DNA from: Candidatus Woesearchaeota archaeon | GTDB taxonomy: Archaea; Nanobdellota; Nanobdellia; Woesearchaeales; ARS49 | Assembly (NCBI GenBank): GCA_017609645.1 | Contig: JAFCDQ010000002.1 | Coordinates: forward strand, 159,823-223,822 | Direction of reading: 5' to 3' | Length of the DNA: 64,000 nt | In this document: positions 17,982-26,877 of the stretch, piece after piece | How the letters are laid out: each line of letters begins with the position of its first letter | Numbering within the stretch: position 1 is the stretch's first letter | Program-made: the position numbers and the translations under genes | Notes under the pieces: model-generated | The model's database searches: none | The model's input: the letters and a program-made list of their open reading frames with translations, nothing else | Told to the model about the DNA's origin: nothing

Positions 17982-18382
17982 AAAAAAAATTCTTATATTC
18001 AGATAAAGTAAAAGAACACTTTATCAATCCAAAAAATTTCTTGACCGACAAAGACGTAGCTAAATGGAACAAAGAAGCAGACGGTATAGGAGAAGCAGGA
18101 AGTCCTGCATGCGGAGATGTAATGAAAGTTTGGATAAAAGTTAAAGATAACAAAATTGTCGAATGTAGATGGCAGACATATGGGTGCGCATCAGCAATAG
18201 CAAGCACATCAGCAATGTCAGAAATGGTAAAAGGCATGACACTAGACGAAGCAGAAAAATTAACACCAAAAGAAATATCAGAAAAATTAGGCGGTCTGCC
18301 ACAAATTAAAGTTCATTGTTCTGTATTAGGAAATGATGCTTTAAAAACAGCAATAAAAAATTATAAGGAGAAACAAAAATGA
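17978..18382 (+). CDS. iscU: Fe-S cluster scaffold (IscU/NifU-like)
   Basis: NPKNF, GSPACGDVMKVWIKV, YGCASAIASTSAMSEM, HCSVLGNDALKTAI; ATGA-coupled to iscS. Confidence 0.93.
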   Translation: MKKKFLYSDKVKEHFINPKNFLTDKDVAKWNKEADGIGEAGSPACGDVMKVWIKVKDNKIVECRWQTYGCASAIASTSAMSEMVKGMTLDEAEKLTPKEISEKLGGLPQIKVHCSVLGNDALKTAIKNYKEKQK

Positions 18383-18582
18383 GCGAAATAACAAAAGAAA
18401 TGAAAATAAAAGAAATTCTTGAAAAAAAACCAGAAGCAGGAGAAATATTAATACAAGCAGGCATATCCTGCCTAGGCTGTCCTATGGCAGCAATGGAAAC
18501 ATTAGAACAAGGATTAAAAGCACATGGAAAAAGTGATGAAGAAATAGAAGAGATAATTAAGAAAATAAATTCTTTAAAATAA
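18379..18582 (+). CDS. DUF1858-domain protein (ScdA/RIC N-terminal-like)
   Basis: KIKEILEKKPEAGEILIQAGISCLGCPMAAMETLEQGLKAHG; ATGA overlap with iscU. Confidence 0.85.
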   Translation: MSEITKEMKIKEILEKKPEAGEILIQAGISCLGCPMAAMETLEQGLKAHGKSDEEIEEIIKKINSLK

Positions 18583-18710
18583 TAATTTTGCTGCCAATTC
18601 GCTTGTTCGCGGAGTATATTCGAATAGCGACATCCCCGAAGGGGGCGACCCTCTGTCGCTGTTAATAAAAATCATAATAAGTAAGCTCATAAAACAGGCA
18701 GCAAAAATTA
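18583..18710. other. Structured intergenic element bounded by inverted repeats (MITE, terminator or ncRNA undecided)
   Basis: Outer arms TAATTTTGCTGCC (18583-18595) / GGCAGCAAAAATTA (18697-18710). Inner stem AGCGACA (18626-18632) / TGTCGCT (18654-18660) with CCCC GAA GGGG inside. Confidence 0.6.
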
Positions 18711-19109
18711 AATCAACAGTGATAAAAAAGTAATCATAGCTCCAACAGAAACTGCAACAAAAACTCCAAGCCAAATTCTAGTCTTCACGTTTTGTTGCGT
18801 ATCAAAACCTAAATGCTTAATAGAACTCTGCAAATCCTCATAAATACTCTTTTCTTTAAAATGCTGCTTAAGCAAATGTTTCATATGATGCTTATTCTTA
18901 ACAGTCTTCATCTTAGAAGCAAGATCAATCTCATTCATAGTATGCTCTACCCAATTAGCAAAATCATTTTTTTTAGAATTAACATGATGAGCATAAACAG
19001 AATCTTCCATCTTAGGAAGTTCAGCAACAAGCATATGCAAATTCTTCAGCTCTCTGCCATCCTTTAACCAAAAATACTGCTTTTTAGGAATCTTAGGAAT
19101 TCTATTCAT
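18708..19109 (-). CDS. DUF5752-like protein with C-terminal TM segment
   Basis: YFWLKDGRELKNLHMLVAELPKMEDSVYAHHVNSKKNDFANWVEHTM plus hydrophobic IWLGVFVAVSVGAMITFLSLLI; paralog of the next ORF. Confidence 0.7.
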   Translation of the reverse strand: MNRIPKIPKKQYFWLKDGRELKNLHMLVAELPKMEDSVYAHHVNSKKNDFANWVEHTMNEIDLASKMKTVKNKHHMKHLLKQHFKEKSIYEDLQSSIKHLGFDTQQNVKTRIWLGVFVAVSVGAMITFLSLLI

Positions 19110-19507
19110 TTTTTAGCCTCAATAAATTTCCTCACAACATGCTTAAGCAAAGTCCTCTGAGTATCAAACCTATTATTAACCAATTGCAATTCATCTGCAA
19201 CAACATCTTCCTTTAACACGTCTCTTAACCAATTACTAAAATCATTCTTAAATTCATTAACATGAGAATAAAAAACTTCATCAGACATTGTTTCAAGCTC
19301 ATCAATCAAATGCACAATATTTTTTAATTTTCTGCCATCCTCAAGAACAAAAGCAACACTTTTCCTGCATTCTTTCAAAATCGCTTTTGGACAAGGTTTT
19401 TTAGGACAAGCTCGCTTAACTTTTTTAGGTTTTTTCGGGCAAGCTTTTTTAACAGATTTCTTAGTTTTTTTAGCTTTAACCTTTTTTTTCTTAACCACCT
19501 TAAACAC
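19106..19507 (-). CDS. DUF5752-like protein with Lys/Pro/Cys-rich N-terminal tail
   Basis: AFVLEDGRKLKNIVHLIDELETMSDEVFYSHVNEFKNDFSNWLRDVL. The tail contains KKACPKKPKKVKRACPKKPCPK. Confidence 0.7.
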   Translation of the reverse strand: MFKVVKKKKVKAKKTKKSVKKACPKKPKKVKRACPKKPCPKAILKECRKSVAFVLEDGRKLKNIVHLIDELETMSDEVFYSHVNEFKNDFSNWLRDVLKEDVVADELQLVNNRFDTQRTLLKHVVRKFIEAKK

Positions 19508-20717
19508 CCCTTTTCTGCTTAATTGAAGGTTTATCCATTTTTAAACCTTTCGTATCTTTAACCCTGTGTATAATATCATTCAAGACATTCATAAAAGCCA
19601 CATAACCCTCATAAGGCGTATCATAAGGATTAAAATACTTATGAACATCACCATCATTAAACCATTTTGTACACATGTAATAAAAATGATCACTTGTTGT
19701 TAATTTACGCCAAGAATCAATCAACTGCTTATTATTAGAACGCAAAACAGCACCTTTAATTCTGTATAATAAAGCAGCAGCACTTCTTTGAAGATCATTA
19801 CCAAGCCAAGCACTCGTATCCCTCTCAGTATCAGCCCAACTAACAGGCTCTTTAAAATCCAAAACAGCTTTTGGCTTGAACTTAAGAAGTTCAGAAGGCT
19901 TAAAAAAAGTCAAACCCTTATTTTTTAATTCACCAGGCAAAGCAGCTAAAAAATCAAAAATACCGGTATCCTGCCATTGATGCTCACCAAAAGTTTCATA
20001 ATCAAGGAAGAGATTAACAAACTCTCCGCCACTAGCGTTAATCCAATCAGCATATTTTTCAGCAGTTAAAGGCCAGCCTTCCCAAGACTGCTGACTAAAA
20101 CGAAAAGCAACATCATCACTCAACTTATAATTCTTCAACAATAATTTAACATCACAATCTTTAGCCTTGTAAACATGATTAGGGCTGCGCCATTCCAAAA
20201 TCTTGCCAGCACCCTCTGCAAGAATAGCTTTGAAGCCAAGCTTTTCAACAAACTTCGCAAGATCATTAGAGTAAATCAATTCAGTATTACGAAAAATTTT
20301 AGACTTTTGATTAAAAAAAGATTTCATCAATTTTTTATGCTCAGCAATCTGAAATTGAAACTCCTCTTTATCAAACAAAAACGACAAACTATGATTATAA
20401 GTTTCAGCAAGAAATTCTACTCCCCCTGTACTAGCTAAATCAGAAAAAGATTTTAACACATTAGGAGCATGTTCCTGAAATTGTTCAAAAATACTTCCAG
20501 TAACACTAAACGCAACTTTAAAATCCTCGTGCTTAGCTAAAGAATCCAAAAGAATCTTATTAGCAGGCAAATAACATTTCTCACTAACTTTTTTTAACAC
20601 TTGACTGTTTTTTGCAATATCAAAATAATCTTTTTTCCTGCCAATATCAAAAACACTAAAATCCTTTCTAATACGATAAGGCTGATGAACCTGAAAATAA
20701 AAACAAACTCCCTTCAT
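19500..20717 (-). CDS. Glycoside hydrolase family 57 (alpha-amylase-like)
   Basis: VCFYFQVHQPYRIR, EFLAETYNHSLSFL, LFLDYETFGEHQW are typical GH57 motifs. Confidence 0.92.
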   Translation of the reverse strand: MKGVCFYFQVHQPYRIRKDFSVFDIGRKKDYFDIAKNSQVLKKVSEKCYLPANKILLDSLAKHEDFKVAFSVTGSIFEQFQEHAPNVLKSFSDLASTGGVEFLAETYNHSLSFLFDKEEFQFQIAEHKKLMKSFFNQKSKIFRNTELIYSNDLAKFVEKLGFKAILAEGAGKILEWRSPNHVYKAKDCDVKLLLKNYKLSDDVAFRFSQQSWEGWPLTAEKYADWINASGGEFVNLFLDYETFGEHQWQDTGIFDFLAALPGELKNKGLTFFKPSELLKFKPKAVLDFKEPVSWADTERDTSAWLGNDLQRSAAALLYRIKGAVLRSNNKQLIDSWRKLTTSDHFYYMCTKWFNDGDVHKYFNPYDTPYEGYVAFMNVLNDIIHRVKDTKGLKMDKPSIKQKRGV

Positions 20718-21880
20718 GAATCCCCCCTAACTTCCTTATAAATATCTAAAACCTCTTTTGCAGGCTTAAAAATATCATGATGCAAAACTTCTTTAAAACC
20801 ATTTTGTTTTAATTCATGCTTCAAAGAAGGATAACGCAAAATAGAGACTATATCACAAGTCATCTTATCAACATCCCAAAAATCCAGCTTAAAACAATTC
20901 TTAATAACTTCACTCGCACCGCTTTGCTTGCTGATAATTAAAGGAGTTTTATTTCTCATGCTTTCCAAAGCAACAAGACCAAAAGGTTCAGAAACCGAAG
21001 GCATCACAAAAACATCAGCCATCTGAAAAGCCTTATGCACATCAGCACCCTTAAGAGCGCCAGTAAAAATAACATGTTCATCAATACCAAGCTTATGAGC
21101 TAAAGAAACAAGCTCAGGCATCATCGTACCACTACCCACAATAATAAACTTAGTATTTTTCTCAAGTTCAAGAACTTTTTTAGCAGCCTGCAAAAAATAA
21201 TCACAACCTTTCTGCACAGTAAGTCTGCCAAGAAACAAAACAATCTTATGAGTCTTACTTAATTCTGACTTAAAATTTAACTCAAAATCAGGCGAGCTTT
21301 GATCAATACCCCAATAAACAACCTTAATTTTTTCAGCAGGAACATCATAATTCTTAATAATATTATTTTTAGAAAAATTAGAATTAGTTATGATAACATC
21401 AGCTTCTTCAAGACCTCTTCGCTCTAAAAATTTAATATGCGGGTCAGGATTATTAGCAGTTCTATCAAATTCAGTGGCATGCAAATGAACAACCAAAGGC
21501 TTTCCTGACAATTTTTTAGCAATAATACCTGCACCATAAGTCATCCAATCATGAGCATGAATAACATCATGCTTAAATTTTTTAGCTAACTTGCCTGCAA
21601 AACGAGCATAACGCGCAACCTCCCCAAACAAATTCCAGGAATACACGTCATCATCACCTGGCTGAGCATAAGCAGTCAACATACTTTCAATCTCCTTAGT
21701 ATCAACACCAACAAGCTCAACAAACTCAGCTTTACTGCCAGGCTTAACAGGCATAACAAAAACAACTTTAGAATCAAAACTAGACAAACCTTTAGTAAGA
21801 TCATGGCATGCAGTACCAAGACCCCCTGACTTAAACGGAGGGAACTCCCATCCATACATTAACACTTTAGGCTGCTGCAT
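20714..21880 (-). CDS. GT4 glycosyltransferase (glycogen-synthase-like)
   Basis: GWEFPPFKSGGLGTACHDLTKGL, HAHDWMTYGAGIIAKK, VMPSVSEPFGLVALESM. Confidence 0.92.
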   Translation of the reverse strand: MQQPKVLMYGWEFPPFKSGGLGTACHDLTKGLSSFDSKVVFVMPVKPGSKAEFVELVGVDTKEIESMLTAYAQPGDDDVYSWNLFGEVARYARFAGKLAKKFKHDVIHAHDWMTYGAGIIAKKLSGKPLVVHLHATEFDRTANNPDPHIKFLERRGLEEADVIITNSNFSKNNIIKNYDVPAEKIKVVYWGIDQSSPDFELNFKSELSKTHKIVLFLGRLTVQKGCDYFLQAAKKVLELEKNTKFIIVGSGTMMPELVSLAHKLGIDEHVIFTGALKGADVHKAFQMADVFVMPSVSEPFGLVALESMRNKTPLIISKQSGASEVIKNCFKLDFWDVDKMTCDIVSILRYPSLKHELKQNGFKEVLHHDIFKPAKEVLDIYKEVRGDS

Positions 21881-22715
21881 AATCTTTTAACACATCCCTA
21901 ACAGTCAGGATGCCCACTACTTTTCTCTTGTCTGTAATCACAACACTTGAAATATCTGCTTTAACCATAAGATTAATTGCTTGAGCAATAGAAGATTTAG
22001 GAGCTAGGTTATACAAAGGAGCAGGTGAAAAAATCGTTGAAATTGAAGCATTAATCTGGCTAGTTTTCTCGCCCGTACCAAGCAGTTTAAAGCCAGTATG
22101 CTGCGCACCAGCAGGCAGCATAAAACCTCTATAACCCCAAACATGATACTTCTTAACCAAATCACCAAGAGTAATCATACCAATAAAATTTTCATTCTTA
22201 TCAACAACAGGCAAACGATGAAACTTCATTCTGTTAAAAAGTTTAATAACTAAACCAATAGGCTCATCATAATTAACAATAACAGGAGTAGAATAAATAG
22301 TCTTAACAGGAACACCTTTGTAACTTGTGCTAATATTTTTCAAAACATCTAATGCGTGAACAACACCAATAAACTTCTTTTTATCAAGAACAGGCAAAAT
22401 TTTCACATCTGCAGTAAACATCAACCTAGCAATTTCTTTCAAAGTCGTGCTGGGTTTTAACTCAGGAACATAAATATTAACTTTTGATTTGGAACGTTTC
22501 TTTATAATATTAGAAATTTTCATCTCGTCAGGATTTATCCTGCTTGTAAGGAAAAATTTTTTAGAAATTACTCCTAAATATTTATCTTTGTCAAAAATAA
22601 CAGCATGACTTGCCTTATATTTCTTGAATTTTCCTATTAATTTAGAAAGAGTGTCATCGATATTAGCCTTAACAAATTTCTTGGAAACAAGGTCCATAGC
22701 AAGCATAAAATCCAC
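21867..22715 (-). CDS. CBS-domain protein (about four CBS motifs)
   Basis: Repeated CBS patterns: LKEIARLMFTADVKILPVLDKKKFIGVVHALDVL, LVIKLFNRMKFHRLPVVDKNENFIGMITLGDLV, IAQAINLMVKADISSVVITDKRKVVGILTVRDVL. Confidence 0.9.
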   Translation of the reverse strand: MDFMLAMDLVSKKFVKANIDDTLSKLIGKFKKYKASHAVIFDKDKYLGVISKKFFLTSRINPDEMKISNIIKKRSKSKVNIYVPELKPSTTLKEIARLMFTADVKILPVLDKKKFIGVVHALDVLKNISTSYKGVPVKTIYSTPVIVNYDEPIGLVIKLFNRMKFHRLPVVDKNENFIGMITLGDLVKKYHVWGYRGFMLPAGAQHTGFKLLGTGEKTSQINASISTIFSPAPLYNLAPKSSIAQAINLMVKADISSVVITDKRKVVGILTVRDVLKDYAAA

Positions 22716-22768
22716 CTCTCTTTAGGCTGAAAAATGGCTTTGTTCTTTTTAAATGTTATGTATAAGAA

Positions 22769-24091
22769 TTACCTCAAATATTTCCTGCCAATACCAATAT
22801 AATCAAAACCTAAATTATTTAATCTATCAGGATCAAAAATATTTCTGCCATCAAAAATCACAGGAAGTTTTAGATTATTTTTAATCTCTTCGAAATCAGG
22901 AGAACGATAAACAGACCATTCTGTCAAAAGAACCAAAATATCTGCATCTTTTAATGCATCATATTTACTCTCACAGTATTGAATTTTCTCACCAAATATT
23001 TTCTTAGCATTTTCCATACCTTTAGGATCATTAACCTTAATTTTAGCTCCATTAGCTAATAAAAAATTAATTACATCAATTGCAGCAGACTCGCGCATAT
23101 CATCTGTTCTAGGTTTAAATGTGAGGCCCCAAATCGCTGCTGTTTTTCCAGTAATGCCTCCTTTATCTGCTAAATAATTTTTAATTTCTTCAGCAAGATG
23201 AGATTTATGTTCTCTATTAGAAGTATCAATAGAAGAAACAATTCTAGTGTTAATATTCTTTTGATTAACAGAATGAACTAATCCTCTAATATCTTTAGGA
23301 AAACAACTGCCTCCATAACCGACGCTAGGATACATAAATTCCCAGCCAATACGCCTGTCGGAACAAACACCATTACGAACATTCATAATATCTGCATCAA
23401 AACCTACGCAAATCTTAGCAAACTCATTAATTAAAGCAACTTTATTTGCAAGAAAAGTATTTGCAAAAAGTTTAGTAAGTTCAGCCTCAACAGGCTTCAT
23501 GAAAATAAGTTTTTTTCTCTTTAAAGAAAAAGGCTCATAAATTTGAGAAAGAATTTCCTTAGCTTCTTCTGACTCTGTTCCAATAACAATCCTGTCAGGA
23601 GATTCAAAATCATCAACAGCCTTGCCTTCTTTTAAAAATTCAGGATTAGAAACAACAGCAAAATTCTTATTAGAATTTTCATTTAAAATTTTTTTAATTA
23701 ATTCCATAGTTCCAGGAGGAACCGTACTCTTATTAACAATAACTTTAAAATCAGAAGTTTCAGAAATCACTTGAGCAACTTCCTTAGCAGCAGTTTTTAT
23801 GAATTCGAGATTAAACTCACCAGTTTCAGCACTAGGAGTTCCAACAGCAAGAAAAATAACTTTGCAATCTTTAATCTTATTAATATCAGTTGTAAATTCA
23901 ATTAATTTATCGTCCTGAGCATCAAGAACAATTTGATTTAAACCAGGTTCGTAAATAGGAACCTTTCCTTGATTAAGCAAATTAATCTTATCCTGATCTT
24001 TATCTACACAAACAACATTATTGCCGACTTTAGCAAACATAGTTCCTGCCACAAGACCAACATAACCTGTACCAATAACAGCTATCTTCAT
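22769..24091 (-). CDS. UDP-glucose/nucleotide-sugar 6-dehydrogenase
   Basis: MKIAVIGTGYVGLVAGTMFAKVGNNVVCVD, GYGGSCFPKDIRGLV, WGLTFKPRTDDMRESAAIDV. Confidence 0.95.
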   Translation of the reverse strand: MKIAVIGTGYVGLVAGTMFAKVGNNVVCVDKDQDKINLLNQGKVPIYEPGLNQIVLDAQDDKLIEFTTDINKIKDCKVIFLAVGTPSAETGEFNLEFIKTAAKEVAQVISETSDFKVIVNKSTVPPGTMELIKKILNENSNKNFAVVSNPEFLKEGKAVDDFESPDRIVIGTESEEAKEILSQIYEPFSLKRKKLIFMKPVEAELTKLFANTFLANKVALINEFAKICVGFDADIMNVRNGVCSDRRIGWEFMYPSVGYGGSCFPKDIRGLVHSVNQKNINTRIVSSIDTSNREHKSHLAEEIKNYLADKGGITGKTAAIWGLTFKPRTDDMRESAAIDVINFLLANGAKIKVNDPKGMENAKKIFGEKIQYCESKYDALKDADILVLLTEWSVYRSPDFEEIKNNLKLPVIFDGRNIFDPDRLNNLGFDYIGIGRKYLR

Positions 24092-25047
24092 TCTGCAACC
24101 TCTTTTTTATACCACTCAACAAACTTCTTCATACCTTCTTCAATAGAAGTTTTAGGTTCATAGTCTAGTAATCCTTTTGCTTTAGAAATATCAGCAAAAG
24201 TAATCTGAACATCACCTTTTTGCATAGGATGCGGTTCGATAATCGCTTTCTTGCCGACAGCATCTTCAATAACCTTAATGAAATAATTTAATTCAACAGG
24301 CGTGTTATTACCTAAATTAATAATTTCAAATTTGAACGGTCTTTCTAAAGCTTTTATTATACCTTCAACAATATCAGCGATAAAAGTATAATCTCTTTTT
24401 GTAGTTCCGTCGCCAAATTTCTTAATTGGCAAACCTTTACTTATCCTGTCAGTAAATAAATAAGGAGCCATCTCTGGCCTACCACGAGGGCCATAGCACG
24501 TAAAAAACCTCAAACAAGTAACATTAATATCACACAAATGACTATACGTATAACAGAAAAGTTCACAAGCTTTTTTACTTGCAGCATAAGGAGAAATAGG
24601 AAAATCTACAGGATCTTCTTCTCTAAAAGGAATTCTTTGATTATTTCCATAAACAGAAGAACTAGAAGCAAAAACAAAATTATGCACATCAAACACTTTA
24701 GCAAGCTCTAACAAATTTAAAGTGCCAGTAACATTAGTATCTCTATACCATAACGGTTTTTCAATTGACGGTCTAACTCCTGCACGAGCTGCTAAATGAC
24801 AAATCCTTTCAATCTTATGCTCTTTAAAAATCTCTTCTAACTGATCTTTGTGTTGGATGTCTAAATTAATAAACTCAAAATTCTTGTTATCAAAATTATG
24901 CTGAATATTCTTTATTTTACGCATAGGAGAATAATAGTTGTTAAGATTATCAACACAAACCACTTTATTGCCAAGAGCTAATAATTTATCACAAACATGA
25001 CTGCCAATAAAGCCTGCACCGCCTGTGACTAATATTGTTTCCATCAA
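24088..25047 (-). CDS. NAD-dependent epimerase (UDP-glucuronate 4-epimerase-like)
   Basis: ILVTGGAGFIGSHVCDKLL, HLAARAGVRPSIEKPLWYRDTNVTGTLNLLE, SPYAASKKACE (YxxxK), RFFTCYGPRGRPEMA. Confidence 0.92.
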   Translation of the reverse strand: MMETILVTGGAGFIGSHVCDKLLALGNKVVCVDNLNNYYSPMRKIKNIQHNFDNKNFEFINLDIQHKDQLEEIFKEHKIERICHLAARAGVRPSIEKPLWYRDTNVTGTLNLLELAKVFDVHNFVFASSSSVYGNNQRIPFREEDPVDFPISPYAASKKACELFCYTYSHLCDINVTCLRFFTCYGPRGRPEMAPYLFTDRISKGLPIKKFGDGTTKRDYTFIADIVEGIIKALERPFKFEIINLGNNTPVELNYFIKVIEDAVGKKAIIEPHPMQKGDVQITFADISKAKGLLDYEPKTSIEEGMKKFVEWYKKEVAE

Positions 25048-25224
25048 TTAAACCTCATTTTATTTATATAGCAAAGCGAGAATAGGGGCTTTTTATGCTT
25101 TATGAATTGGTGTTTTAGATAATAAATTTATCACTAAAACATTATTAAAAACATATGGCAAAGTATAAATACAAGAAAAGAAAGTTTAAAAAAACAAACA
25201 AAAATCACAAAAACAGGGGGAATC

Positions 25225-26076
25225 ATGAAAAAAATCAATCTAACTGTTGTCATCCCAACATATAATGAGAAAGTAGACATATTACAGGAAACAGTAAATG
25301 ACTTAATTTATTCTCTAAAAAAATCAAATGTAAGTAAATTTGAAATTCTAGCAGTAAATGACGGCAGCAAGAAACAATATGATTATTCAAAAATAAAAGG
25401 AGCAACAATAATAACACACAAAATCAACAAAGGCTATGGCGCAGGAATCAAAACAGGAATAAAAAACTCAAAATATGACTGGATTGCAATAACAGATTCC
25501 GACGGCACATATCCAAACAAAGAACTAAACAGACTAACAGAATACTGCGAAGACTTTGACATTGTCATAGGAAAAAGAGATAGAAAAGGAATACCTTTGT
25601 CAAGAAGATTTGCAAAATTCGTGCTGAAAGAAATGGCAAGCTTCTTAGCAGGAAAATACATACCTGACTTAAATTCAGGATTAAGAGTATTCAAAAAAGA
25701 AATATCACTAAAATACTGGAACTTATTCCCGCAAAGATTCTCATTCACATCAACACTAACTATGATAGGATTGACAAAAGGATATGATGTAAAGTTCATA
25801 CCTATACCCTATTACAAAAGAAAAGGAAAATCCTACATAAAACCAATTAAAGACACAACAAAATTCTTCAAACTAATCTTTAAATTGGCATTATACTTTA
25901 ATCCAATAAGATTCTTTATGCCATTATCCATATTTTTCTTGATTTTAGCAATATTAAGAGGATTAAGAGACTACATAGTAACTGATGGATTTGGAGGATT
26001 AACACTTGTTCTTTTCTTCATGGCATTCCAAGTATTCTTCTTTGGATTAATAGCTGAGATAATCAGCAAAAAATAA
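25225..26076 (+). CDS. GT2 glycosyltransferase (dolichyl-phosphate sugar synthase-like) with C-terminal TM helices
   Basis: LTVVIPTYNEKVDILQETVNDL, ILAVNDGSK, ITDSDGTYPNKEL, GLRVFKKEI. Confidence 0.9.
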   Translation: MKKINLTVVIPTYNEKVDILQETVNDLIYSLKKSNVSKFEILAVNDGSKKQYDYSKIKGATIITHKINKGYGAGIKTGIKNSKYDWIAITDSDGTYPNKELNRLTEYCEDFDIVIGKRDRKGIPLSRRFAKFVLKEMASFLAGKYIPDLNSGLRVFKKEISLKYWNLFPQRFSFTSTLTMIGLTKGYDVKFIPIPYYKRKGKSYIKPIKDTTKFFKLIFKLALYFNPIRFFMPLSIFFLILAILRGLRDYIVTDGFGGLTLVLFFMAFQVFFFGLIAEIISKK

Positions 26077-26082
26077 AAAAAT

Positions 26083-26144
26083 GAAAATTCAAAAAATCAA
26101 TTAAAATAGTTTTGAATTTTCAATGTGTCAAATCGGAGATTTGA
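26083..26144. other. Two consecutive perfect hairpins between GT2 and methyltransferase genes
   Basis: GAAAATTCAAAA (26083-26094) / TTTTGAATTTTC (26110-26121); then TCAAATC-GGA-GATTTGA (26128-26144). Confidence 0.75.
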
Positions 26145-26150
26145 AACCAA

Positions 26151-26876
26151 ATGGAAGAAAGCAATTTTGAACTTTATGATGTTCTGCCAGAGAAATTATG
26201 GTGGATAAACATAAGAAATGACATGATTAAAAAACTTCTAAGAAAATACTTAAACAAAAAAGGAAGAATACTAGACCTAGGCTGCGGAACAGGATTTAAT
26301 TTTTCATCAATAAACAAATTCGGCAAATGCTACGGCCTAGACATCTCGAAAAGCGCACTAAAACAAGCAAAAAAATTCAATTACAAAAAATTGTATGAAG
26401 GAAATGCACTAAAAACACCCTTCAAAGACAATGTTTTTGATGCAGTATTATGCATGGATTTAGTCGAACATCTAGAAGAAGATGTTGAACTCTTAAAAGA
26501 AGTCAAAAGAATACTAAAACCAAACGGCATCTGCATGTTTACCGTGCCTGCATACAAATTTCTCTGGAGCAAAGATGATGAACTAGCACATCATATAAGA
26601 AGATACACAAAACCACAAATCAGAAAAAAAATCAAAAAAGTAGGATATAAAATATTAAAACTAAGCTATAGATATTTCTTTATATTTTTACCAACAATAA
26701 TGCTTTTCACATATCAAAAATTAAGAAAAAAAGCAAAAAACAGCTTAGATTACGGCCCAAAAAAAGGAATAGCAAACACAATACTTAAAAAAATAGGTAA
26801 AATTGAGAATTATTTCCTGACAAAAATCAACTTTCCATTTGGAGTTGGAATAATAGGAGTAATAAAAAAAAGATAA
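26151..26876 (+). CDS. Class I SAM-dependent methyltransferase
   Basis: GRILDLGCGTGFNFSSINKFGKCYGLDIS, FDAVLCMDLVEHLEEDVELLKEVKRILKPNG. Confidence 0.9.
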   Translation: MEESNFELYDVLPEKLWWINIRNDMIKKLLRKYLNKKGRILDLGCGTGFNFSSINKFGKCYGLDISKSALKQAKKFNYKKLYEGNALKTPFKDNVFDAVLCMDLVEHLEEDVELLKEVKRILKPNGICMFTVPAYKFLWSKDDELAHHIRRYTKPQIRKKIKKVGYKILKLSYRYFFIFLPTIMLFTYQKLRKKAKNSLDYGPKKGIANTILKKIGKIENYFLTKINFPFGVGIIGVIKKR

Positions 26877-26877
26877 A

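Noticed and set aside
17552-18237. - strand ORFs over iscS/iscU (17552-17905, 17929-18237)
   Set aside because: Antisense to confidently identified Fe-S genes; hydrophobic artefacts of A-rich coding strand.
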